The notes under the pieces: model-generated
The model's database searches: none
The model's input: only the letters and a program-made list of their open reading frames with translations
Told to the model about the DNA's origin: nothing
Made by a program: the position numbers and the translations under genes
Part shown: positions 38,297 to 48,126 of the stretch, piece by piece
Layout of the letters: the number at the start of each line of letters is the position of its first letter
Numbering within the stretch: position 1 is the first letter of the stretch
Source: a virus
IMG/VR virus record: IMGVR_UViG_3300035698_016797
Coordinates: 117,031-181,030 of that record
Strand: one strand, 5' to 3'
Length of the DNA: 64,000 nt

Positions 38297-40995
38297 TATC
38301 TTTTCCCACATAAATGTTCACACCTAACTCCGCCATGCAATAGAATTTTAAGGTTGCTGTCTCTAATGTCTCTACACATATTTGAATCCCAACCGTCAAG
38401 CCTGCCTTCTCTAAGCTTGGCTTTGAATGGCATACACTTTTTCAGTGCAAAGTTTTCCCATACGGTTAAACCTCCTCCAACAAACCCAACTTCAATAATT
38501 TCTTCTTTCAAATCTTCAAAGAGAATAGTTTTGTGCCAATAGTCATACGCAGCTGCTGCTGTAACTGCCTTAGGATTGCCAGCGGAGGGGTATACTGCTG
38601 CACATGCACCTATTCTGCCCCAAGGCTTGAATGGCTTCATTAGATCCCATATAGCACCCTTATATGGTATTACATCATCCTCACACGTAACTATTAAATC
38701 GTCAGTCAAACTCATAATTGCATGATTGTACAATTTGGCAACATGCAGATGTCTTATAAGCTCCATTTCGTGTGTTCCGGGAACAACCGTACATGGTTTA
38801 GATATTCTTGAAATTGTAAGCCTTTCAAACCTGTCTGCAACCTTGTTTTTGCGACACCAATCTGAAATCATATTGTGATACTCTTCTGAGTTTGAGTTGT
38901 CAACTAGCATCAATGAACATTTTGGAGGAATGTTTTCAGTCATTAGCCAATTTGACCATCGTTCGAAAGGTTCCATTCTTCCAGCCAGAAGTGTAACAAT
39001 ACAAAAGGTTTTAGCGTTCCACATTGCAATTCTTTCTTTGTCTCCAATTTTTCCAGAAAGACATCTGCCTTCCTCGTGTCTGCGATATAGATATGCTGGA
39101 CCGTGAAGCTTTTGACCCTTCCATCCAGCCCTGGTAAGTCTTAGAACAAGATTGTAGTCATCAAGAGTTGGGGATTCGTCGTCCCATCCGTCTATTTCTT
39201 CAAGGGCAGATTTTCTAAAAATGGCAAACGTATCAACATAATTTCCCTTTCTCAATTTCCAAAAGTCATACTCTGGAACCTTCCAAAGTTGAGTATGTTT
39301 CATTTGAGAATCACAATATTGTATGTTGGAATATAGAAACGAAACATTTCCTTCAACGTGAAATAGCATACTCTTTACGTGTGCACAATATCCTTCTGGC
39401 ATCAAGTTGTCAGCATCCATGTATAAAATCCATGGTGTTTGAGCCTTCTTTATAGCAAGATTTCTTTGTGGATTAGGCTTTCCCCACTTGCCACCAATTA
39501 CGGTCCAGTCGGCACGCCTACATAGCCAGTCTGGAACTTCGCAATCATCGAGTGTAATTATTTTTTGCTCAAACTCATAATCTTGTGAGTCTACACTATC
39601 AATAGCATCTTCAAGATAACATAAGTATTTTTCATGACATGTCATCATTAGTGTAATTGGGAGATATTTGCTATTTGCAAATTGTTCTGCCGGAGAAAGG
39701 TATTCATCCCTAAGTTTACCAGCTCTTTTGAAACTGAGAGAACGTATCAATCCTTTGACCTGAACCCTAATTTCATCTACCACTCCATCTCCACTCTTCA
39801 GGTTTTTAAGCAGAGCGACAGCAGCCTTTCTATCATATATTACTTCAGCATCATCAGATTCTGATATTGACGATTCAAGATCTTGGATAAGACGATGTTT
39901 CAGAACGTCTTTTAGTTTCAAGTGTGGATGGATGGAAGAACACCATTTAGACAGCTGTATGTTGTCAGATATTGCCGATATGTTTTCACTGTATGACAAG
40001 TGATGTCTTTGAACGGCACATAATAAACCAATAACTCTACCTTGGTCCATTTTGTGATTAATCAACGTGTCTAATGGAATCCTTTGTTCAATTACAGTGT
40101 TAGAATCTGAAAAGATTCCTCTTTTAGTAGAGAGTATTGGAGTTCCAGTATATAGACCGAACATTACTCCATCTGCACCGTTGGTTAAAATTGCAGAGCT
40201 GTTAATAGTTAATTCTGCAAGGTCTGCATCCTCGTATTTCACAAATTGCCATCCCAAAGAATCAAATTGTGCCTTGTATTTTTTGCCGGTTTTATTCCAC
40301 CACAATTCGCTGTTAAAATCTGGAACAACAACGACTGGAACGTTGTTGGAATTAATGTCAATTGCTGTATTTATAAGAGGCTGAATATTATCTTTGGTCA
40401 CAACCATTAATATATGACCATCTGGATCATAAGAGTTGAAACTCAGACCATGCTTTTTCATATCAGAATGTAGGTTTTCAATCTCATCTTTAGATGGTTT
40501 GATTGAATATTCTGAATTTACAACAACGGATGATTCTTCGCGAAATCCACACACATCGACAGAAAACGAAAAACGATTGCCGAGAAATCCGTCTCTAATA
40601 AAAAGAATGTTGCTTCCAAGCTTATTATACTCTTTTGCAGAACGTCCAACATCGTACACAATTAAATTATCTGTGCCTTTTGCGAGCTTTGGTAAAGCTC
40701 TCACGTTGCGTCCAATAACTCCATATTTGGACATGTTAACATTTAACGTATCTAGTGCGTTTTCTATTGTTTCCCATGTTTTGGATTCAAAAATTCCAGA
40801 AGTTAACATAGCAAACGCATACTGTGGTTTGTCTGGAGCTAGTAGATATATTCCTCTGTCTGTTACCATAAAGCGCGAGTCGCTTCTTAGCAGTTCAACT
40901 AGAGAGTCAATATCTTGATTTTCTCCAATACAATTCCTTATACCTTTGTCGTTGAGTTGAAAAACTCTATGATCTACAAAAAAATCCTTTTGCAT
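38296..40995 (-). CDS. Multidomain glycosyltransferase with two GT2-like domains
   Basis: An 899-residue protein with RBS AGAAAGGTTTAAGG before ATG. The first ~430 residues are of uncertain family, possibly a GT-B-like region (LTNGADGVMFGLYTGTPILS). A GT-A/GT2 domain starts near 443 (LPITLMMTCHEKYLCYLEDA), with its acidic motif in LYMDADNLMPEGY near 525 and acceptor-side WDDESPTLDDYNL. A second GT-A-like domain starts near 660 (CIVTLLAGRMEPF) with TCEDDVIPY near 771. It should transfer sugars from nucleotide donors; no membrane span is seen. It overlaps the downstream radical SAM gene by one base and lies beside three large surface proteins, so glycosylation of the virion is the likely role. 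Confidence 0.8.
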   Translation of the reverse strand: MQKDFFVDHRVFQLNDKGIRNCIGENQDIDSLVELLRSDSRFMVTDRGIYLLAPDKPQYAFAMLTSGIFESKTWETIENALDTLNVNMSKYGVIGRNVRALPKLAKGTDNLIVYDVGRSAKEYNKLGSNILFIRDGFLGNRFSFSVDVCGFREESSVVVNSEYSIKPSKDEIENLHSDMKKHGLSFNSYDPDGHILMVVTKDNIQPLINTAIDINSNNVPVVVVPDFNSELWWNKTGKKYKAQFDSLGWQFVKYEDADLAELTINSSAILTNGADGVMFGLYTGTPILSTKRGIFSDSNTVIEQRIPLDTLINHKMDQGRVIGLLCAVQRHHLSYSENISAISDNIQLSKWCSSIHPHLKLKDVLKHRLIQDLESSISESDDAEVIYDRKAAVALLKNLKSGDGVVDEIRVQVKGLIRSLSFKRAGKLRDEYLSPAEQFANSKYLPITLMMTCHEKYLCYLEDAIDSVDSQDYEFEQKIITLDDCEVPDWLCRRADWTVIGGKWGKPNPQRNLAIKKAQTPWILYMDADNLMPEGYCAHVKSMLFHVEGNVSFLYSNIQYCDSQMKHTQLWKVPEYDFWKLRKGNYVDTFAIFRKSALEEIDGWDDESPTLDDYNLVLRLTRAGWKGQKLHGPAYLYRRHEEGRCLSGKIGDKERIAMWNAKTFCIVTLLAGRMEPFERWSNWLMTENIPPKCSLMLVDNSNSEEYHNMISDWCRKNKVADRFERLTISRISKPCTVVPGTHEMELIRHLHVAKLYNHAIMSLTDDLIVTCEDDVIPYKGAIWDLMKPFKPWGRIGACAAVYPSAGNPKAVTAAAAYDYWHKTILFEDLKEEIIEVGFVGGGLTVWENFALKKCMPFKAKLREGRLDGWDSNMCRDIRDSNLKILLHGGVRCEHLCGKR

Positions 40996-41010
40996 CCTTA
41001 AACCTTTCTT

Positions 41011-43539
41011 TTATATCGCAACTGTTCCGCTAAAGCTCCCCGTTGTTCCCGATATGTACGTTCTTGTAGAGCTTGAGTGCCATTGACTTGGCAATTGTCG
41101 TCCATCTTCATATGAACAAGGGATGTTATTTAATATATACAATCCTGGTTTTCCTCCCCACGTAATGAGTGTAAATGTATTACTATGTCTACGCATACCA
41201 CAAATTCCATGATCATTTACTCCTTCAAGATTTCTCCATTGAGAAGAAAAGAAATGAGTAAAAGATATTCCAAGATCGGTCTTTCTAAGAATTTCTATAT
41301 CCCAATTGAATGTTGACACCCCTGCCTCTGGCGTTCCAGAAATGAAAACGTAGTCTCCTGGTGGGGCATATACACATCTAGGAACCCAAGTTCCCAATGT
41401 TACCTCTTTTAAAATGGTCATGTCGGATAGTCTGACTTTAAACAGTTTAGCAGGACTTCCTTTGCAGACAAAGTATGCGTGTTCGTTTTCAGAATCAATA
41501 GAAAGGCTTGTGATTGGCAAGTTTAACAACTCTCCTTGAAGTGCTGCTGAGGTTATAAAGTTGTGAGCATCGTAATATAAAGAGTTTTGATATAAGCGCC
41601 CTTCATTAACAAAGAAGTATCCCACAGAGCTGCTGCCACACAATCCTAAATTGAATTCTGAATCATTTCCAACCGGCACACTGTAGGATAGACCACCAAA
41701 ACTTGTTCCCAAGGTGTCGGTCATTCTCAAACCGTTTTGATCATAAGACTTGAAAAGCCAAAAGGATGGAGTAAAACTGTGAGACAGTGCCTCATATTCT
41801 AAATTTTTCCAGTCAGTGGTTATTGCAGGAGGAGGCGGTGGAGGAAGAATTGCAACATTACCACCTCCATATATACAACCAGAAGCTAATGCACGAATAC
41901 CGCTTGGTGAAACCTTGTCTTTGAAAATATAAAGCTCGTCCAAATCTCCTTCAAGTGGATGAGAATACGTTGCAAGAAAAAGATCTACGTCATATGGTGC
42001 AGCTACTCCAACCCCAAAATTATCACCATTCAAAACTAGAAGGCTGCCTTTATCTTGCCAATTTACTAAGGACTCTCCAAATTTTTGACCATTAATGTAG
42101 AATTCGACAGGTTGGCCATCTTGCCATCCAACATAGTAATGAGTCCACCCACTTGGAACGGCTATCTCGGGAGATGAACATATCACGTCCACATCGAGGT
42201 AAGATCTATTAAACAAATTTATAACTCCATCTTTAAATGCCAGTCCATATATTGCTATTTCTCCAGCACTCGATCCTGCAAACCACTCTTGATGTCCACC
42301 AAAAATACCCTCATCTGGACTTCTTGCCCAAAATGAACAAGATCCTATATCCATGGGAAACGAACCATAAGTTCCTGCATATCCCACAATGCTATCGGCA
42401 AGTATGGACCATGAAGGAGTTCCAACATAATATCCGTCAGCATTTCCGGTAAAACATGAATCTCTAAAACTAACCGTAGACTCTCTAATTCCAGAAGCTG
42501 CAACCGCAATACTGCCACGAGGTGAAAAATCTTGATGAGTAACCCACTCGTGTTCTGGACCATACTCATCTGTTCCGTCATCAGAAGCTGCAAAGAAAAA
42601 AGCTGTCCACATATTTTCAAAGTCAAATGTTGGTACAATTGGAATTGGCCATTCGTTTTCGTTTCCGCTTGCAGGTGGTGGAGTATATGGTTTTAAGTCA
42701 ATCGTTGCACTATTTGTCCCAAGCTTACCATCAATTTCATCTACTACGACTGCACCTTCTGAGTTTAGTACAAAATGTTGAGATCCAAATCCTGTCCACG
42801 TAATGGTAAACTCCACTTCTCCAACCTGAACTGCTAACTGCTCTCCGTAGGTGGTGAATGTGTGTTCGCTATCCCCTCCTACATCAAAAACAAAATATCC
42901 CCCAACCGTTCCTACTGTAAAGGATTCTCCAGCAATAACCACGGTTGCGGTCTCACCTTCTTCTCCAATAAACTTTAATAGAGCTGGATCTTCAGTCCCA
43001 GACAAATATAGGGTGCTGTTTTCGTCAAATGCATATTCAGAATAAACAGTGTCAAAATGAATCCTCATGCGAATCATAGTGTCTCCGTCTGTTCCAGATT
43101 CTTCCGCAACAGCAACTGGTTGATCTATTCCCGTTTGTACGGTTGTGTAGTACCCACTAGGCCCAGGAAATAACTCATCTCCAGGAGAAACTGTTCCAAT
43201 ATAGTTGTCTGAAAGAATCCACCCCTGTCCAGTTATAACACCAACCGTGTCTTCTGCACGAGCCTTCGTATCGTTGTGCATTTCATATCCAGCTATACCT
43301 CCAAATGGAATTGTGCTATACGTGTCCTGTGCTAAGATTCCGAAAATCATCTTGTATGGACCTGTTCCAGGCTCAACAGTCTCAACCCTATCTCCGCTAT
43401 ATTGCAAAAGTTTTACTGGAGTTCCACATCTTGCAGCTTCCATCATTTTATACAAATGAACTACCTGACACCCACTGTGGACAACCGCTCCTTTTCTGTT
43501 CCTTGCCGGTATTTCTGTAGATACGTTTGGATCTGCCAT
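41011..43539 (-). CDS. Decoration-domain / LamG-like fusion protein
   Basis: An 842-residue protein with RBS AAGGAGAATTAGAA. Residues 1-165 are a paralogue of the head decoration protein at 27.7-28.2 kb (shared KGxVVHxGCQV and DTVGVxTGQGW). Residues about 400-560 are a LamG/concanavalin-like jelly-roll (SCSFWARSP, WTHYYVGWQDGQPVEFYING, LEGDLDELYIFKD). A PPPPPP linker (~565) leads to a ~270-residue beta-propeller-like C terminus. I infer that the first domain docks on the capsid and presents a carbohydrate-binding module, like the outer proteins that help phages stick to mucus or cell glycans. It lies between the glycosyltransferase and the four-LamG adhesin. Confidence 0.78.
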   Translation of the reverse strand: MADPNVSTEIPARNRKGAVVHSGCQVVHLYKMMEAARCGTPVKLLQYSGDRVETVEPGTGPYKMIFGILAQDTYSTIPFGGIAGYEMHNDTKARAEDTVGVITGQGWILSDNYIGTVSPGDELFPGPSGYYTTVQTGIDQPVAVAEESGTDGDTMIRMRIHFDTVYSEYAFDENSTLYLSGTEDPALLKFIGEEGETATVVIAGESFTVGTVGGYFVFDVGGDSEHTFTTYGEQLAVQVGEVEFTITWTGFGSQHFVLNSEGAVVVDEIDGKLGTNSATIDLKPYTPPPASGNENEWPIPIVPTFDFENMWTAFFFAASDDGTDEYGPEHEWVTHQDFSPRGSIAVAASGIRESTVSFRDSCFTGNADGYYVGTPSWSILADSIVGYAGTYGSFPMDIGSCSFWARSPDEGIFGGHQEWFAGSSAGEIAIYGLAFKDGVINLFNRSYLDVDVICSSPEIAVPSGWTHYYVGWQDGQPVEFYINGQKFGESLVNWQDKGSLLVLNGDNFGVGVAAPYDVDLFLATYSHPLEGDLDELYIFKDKVSPSGIRALASGCIYGGGNVAILPPPPPPAITTDWKNLEYEALSHSFTPSFWLFKSYDQNGLRMTDTLGTSFGGLSYSVPVGNDSEFNLGLCGSSSVGYFFVNEGRLYQNSLYYDAHNFITSAALQGELLNLPITSLSIDSENEHAYFVCKGSPAKLFKVRLSDMTILKEVTLGTWVPRCVYAPPGDYVFISGTPEAGVSTFNWDIEILRKTDLGISFTHFFSSQWRNLEGVNDHGICGMRRHSNTFTLITWGGKPGLYILNNIPCSYEDGRQLPSQWHSSSTRTYISGTTGSFSGTVAI

Positions 43540-43551
43540 TTCTAATTCTCC

Positions 43552-46500
43552 TTAGTACGGTGTTCCTGTAGTGTCAAGCAGCCAAATCACATACCAATAT
43601 TGGTCTGTAGAGCTTGCTTGCCACGCAGCGCCTTCGTCGTCGTTCAAAACTGCATATGTGCCAAACGCACTGAGTGCAGTGTTTTCAACCAAATCGGAGG
43701 CATCAACAGTGTCTCTGTAAACATATACATCATTTCCATTATCTCCAACGTTCCTAATGAACAATATCCTGTTTGGATTATTGGTTATTGATGGAAGATA
43801 GATGTTTTTATCTCCGTCTGATGTATTTACCAAAACAGTGTAGTCATCATCTGCTACAACATAGTTACTAGATACTATACGCAAACTTCTATTCTGTAAA
43901 TCACTAATCTTTACTGTGGATGGTACATATTTTTGAGTACCCGGTTGATACAGTAGAGAAATGGGAGCTGTTGTGGGAGTTACAAAGTCGTGATAGGTGC
44001 TTTCTGCGATCACCTGTGAACCATAACGCGCTCTTCCTTTGTGGATGCGAATCTCATCGACATACATTGCAGTTTGGTTTGGAGTCCCATCTCCCTTCGC
44101 ACCTATGTTCAAATTGTATGACCCATATGACAAATCTACAGTTCTATCTTGAGTGTGTACATCTACTGCATTGTCACCATCTACTGCCACAAAACAGTCC
44201 GCAATGGTTGATCCTCCATCTCCACTGGAATCATAAACGTAAGAAGATCTTTCAAACGCAATGTGTGACCATTCGTCGCTAGAGATTTGACTATCACTCA
44301 TTGTTAAAATTTTACTTCCACCACCATTCCAAAATTCCAATGATGGAATTGCTGAAACTGATCCTGTTGCCAGTGACCATCCTGGATAGTTTCCACTGTC
44401 TAACGTTCCTCCATGAGAAATTAGTGTCAAATCCTTCGCATCTCCAACGGGCTTTACCATCATTTCAATAGTGAAAGCTCCAGTTCCAAAATCCCAATCT
44501 GGACTGTCTGGAATTGAAAGATAGCATCCACTAGGAATTAGTATTGCACCTGTATTGTTGACTTTTTCAGCACTTGTTAAGTACGCTCCGCTTGGAGTTA
44601 TTGTGTGGACGTTAAGATCGTCAACAAATGTTTGAGATCCACCCTCTCCATTAGTGTTAATAATCAGTTTTGAAGTTGAATCTATCATTTGATACTTTTC
44701 GGCAAAGAACGTTTCCATTGCACGAATTTCTGAATATTCCATGTCTCCTTCTATAATTACAAGCTCTGACAAGTCTCCATCGAAAGGGTTTGTACCGTTC
44801 CATAAGGCTCCAATTCTAAGAGGATTGTCTGGTGCTCCAGAATCAAAAGTCGTATCTTGAACTTCACATCTGGCTTGACATTGTCCATCTACATATGTAT
44901 TGCAATGTAGTCCGTCAAAATTCACCGTAACCATGTGCCACTCTCCAACTGGACAGCCGCTAGGGGGAGTTTCGGAATCAATATGTGCAGAATTCTGTTT
45001 GTAGAACTTCGTACTAATTGCCTCGTTGTTTGTATAAGACATAACAAAGCCGCTTTCGGGTTGTGATGCGTCAGCGTATGAGACAGTAGATAAAAGAACA
45101 CCACTTGCGTCTGGAACGTCATCTGGATTGAACAGTGTCATAATTGTCCATGGACTACCGTCGTGTAAAAAACTCCAATCGTTTGGAGTTGTGCTATCAA
45201 ATGTTGTCCCAGTGTGATGTATCTCTACTGAGTTAAGGCCACCGAAATCAGACTTTTTATATGGGGCATTATGCAGTACTCCAGATGGTTGAGCGAATAT
45301 ATGCCCAGGTGTTATCCCGGCAGATGTTGGAATAATACTTCTCCAATGTCCAACACCATTTACGCTTGCAAGAGGGCCATTCTTAAAAGATATTTCACCC
45401 TGGGAAGACAGGTGTGCGGTTCCTACGCTGTCGAGTCTGTCTCCAACAGTTTCTGTTGAGGCACCGCCACTTTCTCCAATCCAAACTCCTCTATAAAATT
45501 CTCCATTACCATCATTCCATAAAAGTTCGTAGAATAATTCTTCAAGTGTTTCTGGAATGTTATTAGTTGTGGACCAAAATCCAATTTCATCTATTTCTCC
45601 GATCCAGTAGTCATCATTTCCACCAACTTCAAGAGCGTTGGCGGTGACATCAATTGTTCCATCATACGAATCTCCTTCTGCTTCAACTCCATCAACAGAA
45701 ATGGAAATGTTCACTCCGTCTGCTGTCGTAACAACATGATGCCAAGCTCCAGTAGAGGATGTTGACCCCATATATGCAGACTTTACAGTCGTATCGCTTT
45801 GAGTAATATCTAACGTGAATCCGTTGACAGGGTCATGGTACAGCTCATAAGAACCAACCTTCAGAAAGATGCTGCTTTTAGCAGAAAGATCTGAAGACTT
45901 TACCCAACACGAAAGTGCTATAGTATGGGTAGGAGAAATGCTTGAATTACTAGGCATTGATAAACACCTATTAGGCAAGCCCAATAGGCTTATTGCACTA
46001 TCATAGATTCCGGTTGTATAACTAGCACCGCCGTTTGTAAGATGATTTGAACCCTTAATATCATGCCCTAGATCTGAAATATTTGACATAGGCCAATAGC
46101 CAACCATATAGTCATCAAACGAGGAAATGTCCCTCTCTTCATATCCTGACTCTCCACCGTGTTCTTCAAGATTCACATAGGCTACCAGTTGATCTACAAG
46201 ATCTGTTGGCAAAAACTCGTAACTGTAACCTTTTCCACTATTATACCAAGATATAAGTTCAGAATCTAGTAATTTGTGATTCCACACTCCTATCCTGCAA
46301 ACAGATCCTTCTAAAAGGCCAGAAGGAGATGAGCGAACAGCTCCAACTCTAAAATTTGCACTCGTTGCAGCTGGAACACCAGTCAATGCCGCCGTTACAG
46401 AGGTTGAATTGTTCACTTGAATACCAATTTCAGAGAGTTCAGGACTATACCATGATTTAATACAATACCATTCTCCTAAGGATACTCCAGACGCAGCAAT

Positions 46501-47043
46501 AACCTCTGAAACTCCATTTGTAATGTCACCATTGGTAACAACTCCAAAAACAAAAGCGTCATCACTGTTTGAGTACTTCAAATAGTATTCTGCACTTGCG
46601 TCAGTGTCATATTTGGACAATATGTATTCATCTTCAGTCGGATTGATGACCTGTGCCCAACAGCCAATGGTAAAATCTTGATTACCAGACTGATAAGATG
46701 TACTATCTGAGTAGAAATAGTGTCCACTTGCTTTAATCATATATGGAACGTGAACAAAGTGATAAGGTTTTGTCATAGGCATAGAAGCTTCTACAAAAAC
46801 ATCATCAGAGGCAGTGAGCCAAAGGGCTGCACCAGTAACACCACTAGGAGATAGTTGATCAGTATCAACGGCCACAATCTTTCCATCATCAGACGTTGTT
46901 AGAGAATTTACATTTGGAGTTATTCTTCTTCCTTCAGTATCGTTTGCAAACTCTGCCAATAAACCAAAGTTGGCATTTATATCCTGCCTACTTGTTGTCT
47001 TTAGATTATGAGTTCCATGTACATGTGTTGGTGTTACTGCCAT
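43552..47043 (-). CDS. Multi-LamG adhesin / tail fibre-like protein
   Basis: A 1163-residue protein with RBS AGAGGGAAAGAT. It has about four LamG/concanavalin A-like domains, recognised by repeated signatures near residues 126 (FTIGCWAQV), 371 (IALSCWVKS), 631 (WTIMTLFNPDD) and 857 (FTIEMMVKPVG). Each is followed by GEW(H/Y)-type strands and ending DELxI or DEIxI segments. Such domains bind sugars or peptides at cell surfaces. The ~100-residue C terminus (NPNRILFIRNVGDNGNDVYVYRD) is a small beta domain typical of fibre ends. Six Pro-Ser-Gly motifs occur. No transmembrane or signal sequence is seen. Likely a receptor- or glycan-binding virion protein. Confidence 0.72.
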   Translation of the reverse strand: MAVTPTHVHGTHNLKTTSRQDINANFGLLAEFANDTEGRRITPNVNSLTTSDDGKIVAVDTDQLSPSGVTGAALWLTASDDVFVEASMPMTKPYHFVHVPYMIKASGHYFYSDSTSYQSGNQDFTIGCWAQVINPTEDEYILSKYDTDASAEYYLKYSNSDDAFVFGVVTNGDITNGVSEVIAASGVSLGEWYCIKSWYSPELSEIGIQVNNSTSVTAALTGVPAATSANFRVGAVRSSPSGLLEGSVCRIGVWNHKLLDSELISWYNSGKGYSYEFLPTDLVDQLVAYVNLEEHGGESGYEERDISSFDDYMVGYWPMSNISDLGHDIKGSNHLTNGGASYTTGIYDSAISLLGLPNRCLSMPSNSSISPTHTIALSCWVKSSDLSAKSSIFLKVGSYELYHDPVNGFTLDITQSDTTVKSAYMGSTSSTGAWHHVVTTADGVNISISVDGVEAEGDSYDGTIDVTANALEVGGNDDYWIGEIDEIGFWSTTNNIPETLEELFYELLWNDGNGEFYRGVWIGESGGASTETVGDRLDSVGTAHLSSQGEISFKNGPLASVNGVGHWRSIIPTSAGITPGHIFAQPSGVLHNAPYKKSDFGGLNSVEIHHTGTTFDSTTPNDWSFLHDGSPWTIMTLFNPDDVPDASGVLLSTVSYADASQPESGFVMSYTNNEAISTKFYKQNSAHIDSETPPSGCPVGEWHMVTVNFDGLHCNTYVDGQCQARCEVQDTTFDSGAPDNPLRIGALWNGTNPFDGDLSELVIIEGDMEYSEIRAMETFFAEKYQMIDSTSKLIINTNGEGGSQTFVDDLNVHTITPSGAYLTSAEKVNNTGAILIPSGCYLSIPDSPDWDFGTGAFTIEMMVKPVGDAKDLTLISHGGTLDSGNYPGWSLATGSVSAIPSLEFWNGGGSKILTMSDSQISSDEWSHIAFERSSYVYDSSGDGGSTIADCFVAVDGDNAVDVHTQDRTVDLSYGSYNLNIGAKGDGTPNQTAMYVDEIRIHKGRARYGSQVIAESTYHDFVTPTTAPISLLYQPGTQKYVPSTVKISDLQNRSLRIVSSNYVVADDDYTVLVNTSDGDKNIYLPSITNNPNRILFIRNVGDNGNDVYVYRDTVDASDLVENTALSAFGTYAVLNDDEGAAWQASSTDQYWYVIWLLDTTGTPY

Positions 47044-47053
47044 ATCTTTCCCT

Positions 47054-47593
47054 CTAAGCCTTTATCTGTTTAGTCTTCCCATCTGGATATGTATACTTAA
47101 TAGTACATCCAGTTGTAAAAACAGGTTTCAGAGTATCTGCATTGATCGACAAAATGCATTCAATGTTGCAAACCTCCATAACGTAATCTGATCCAGGAAT
47201 AACAATAGTGTTCTTTGGGATCGCAGCTTTGTATCCAGCATTAAATGTGGAAGGGACAACCTGCTGTCCAGAATTTCCTACAGTCAAAGGTTTTGAACAT
47301 TTGAACTGAATAATGCCATCGCCATACTCTATTGGCAGATTACAAAAAGAATAAGTTCTGCCGTTAAACTGTTTTCCGGGTTCAACTGCCAACTTATTAA
47401 GGATAAATTCTCCCGTTTTCATATCAATAGAATACGTTATATTGTTAGCTCTATCAATAAGGGCAAAGAATGTTATACGATCCTTTCTTCCAAGAACTCG
47501 TTCGTCTGTAAATATGGTTTCATTGTTATCACCATCAAATTCAAAAATCTTACTGCCGTCATCAAATTGTGCGGCCCAAATAATTGGTTGCAT
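47054..47593 (-). CDS. Putative minor structural protein
   Basis: A 179-residue protein with RBS ATAGGAGCAATACA before ATG. It is beta-rich (IIWAAQFDDGSKIFEFDGDN, TIKYTYPDGKTKQIKA) and shows no catalytic motif. It lies directly before the four-LamG adhesin and after another beta-rich gene, all with tight spacing, so it is probably a virion accessory such as a fibre base or attachment protein. I do not recognise the family. Confidence 0.5.
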   Translation of the reverse strand: MQPIIWAAQFDDGSKIFEFDGDNNETIFTDERVLGRKDRITFFALIDRANNITYSIDMKTGEFILNKLAVEPGKQFNGRTYSFCNLPIEYGDGIIQFKCSKPLTVGNSGQQVVPSTFNAGYKAAIPKNTIVIPGSDYVMEVCNIECILSINADTLKPVFTTGCTIKYTYPDGKTKQIKA

Positions 47594-47614
47594 TGTATTG
47601 CTCCTATAGATTGT

Positions 47615-48115
47615 TTACGGATATAAAAAGCTAAGACGATAACCCCAGTTTTCTGTGACTCCATCTCCAGCGTCAGACGGAGGCTGAACCGCAAGGAAAA
47701 TATAGTCTGTGTCGTCTGGGTCGGTAACCGTTGTAGTATTATCTGTAAAGTTACTGCTACCCGGCTCTGCTTCTGGAAGTGTTGCCGTACTGCGACCTGT
47801 ACGATACTCTGCCGTACCGGCCTTGTTTGCGTCTGTGAATGTTGTTGGATCTGTCCATGTTGAATCACATGCATATTTGTGAACCCAACCGGCAGATGCG
47901 GCTATATTAGTATTTCCACCAGTTGAGGCCATGTCGTTAAGCCAATATTTGAGAGTGTTGCATGTATTACCAGAAAACGTGGCAACAACACACTTACAGT
48001 CAGACCAATAACCGGCCTGTACATTCCCAAAATCTAATACAGTAATAAGGCTGCCTTTTGAAGGGCTTCCTGTACTGTCTGTAACCGGATACCACGTTAC
48101 TGAAGGTGCTGCCAT
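47615..48115 (-). CDS. Putative minor structural protein
   Basis: A 166-residue protein with RBS ATAGGAGAAATTAAC. Rich in Thr, Ser, Asp and aromatic residues, beta-strand pattern (SLITVLDFGNVQAGYWSD; YIFLAVQPPSDAGDGVTENW). It resembles small phage appendage or decoration proteins in composition, but there is no diagnostic motif. It starts the virion display block that follows the regulatory genes. Confidence 0.45.
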   Translation of the reverse strand: MAAPSVTWYPVTDSTGSPSKGSLITVLDFGNVQAGYWSDCKCVVATFSGNTCNTLKYWLNDMASTGGNTNIAASAGWVHKYACDSTWTDPTTFTDANKAGTAEYRTGRSTATLPEAEPGSSNFTDNTTTVTDPDDTDYIFLAVQPPSDAGDGVTENWGYRLSFLYP

Positions 48116-48126
48116 GTTAATTTCTC

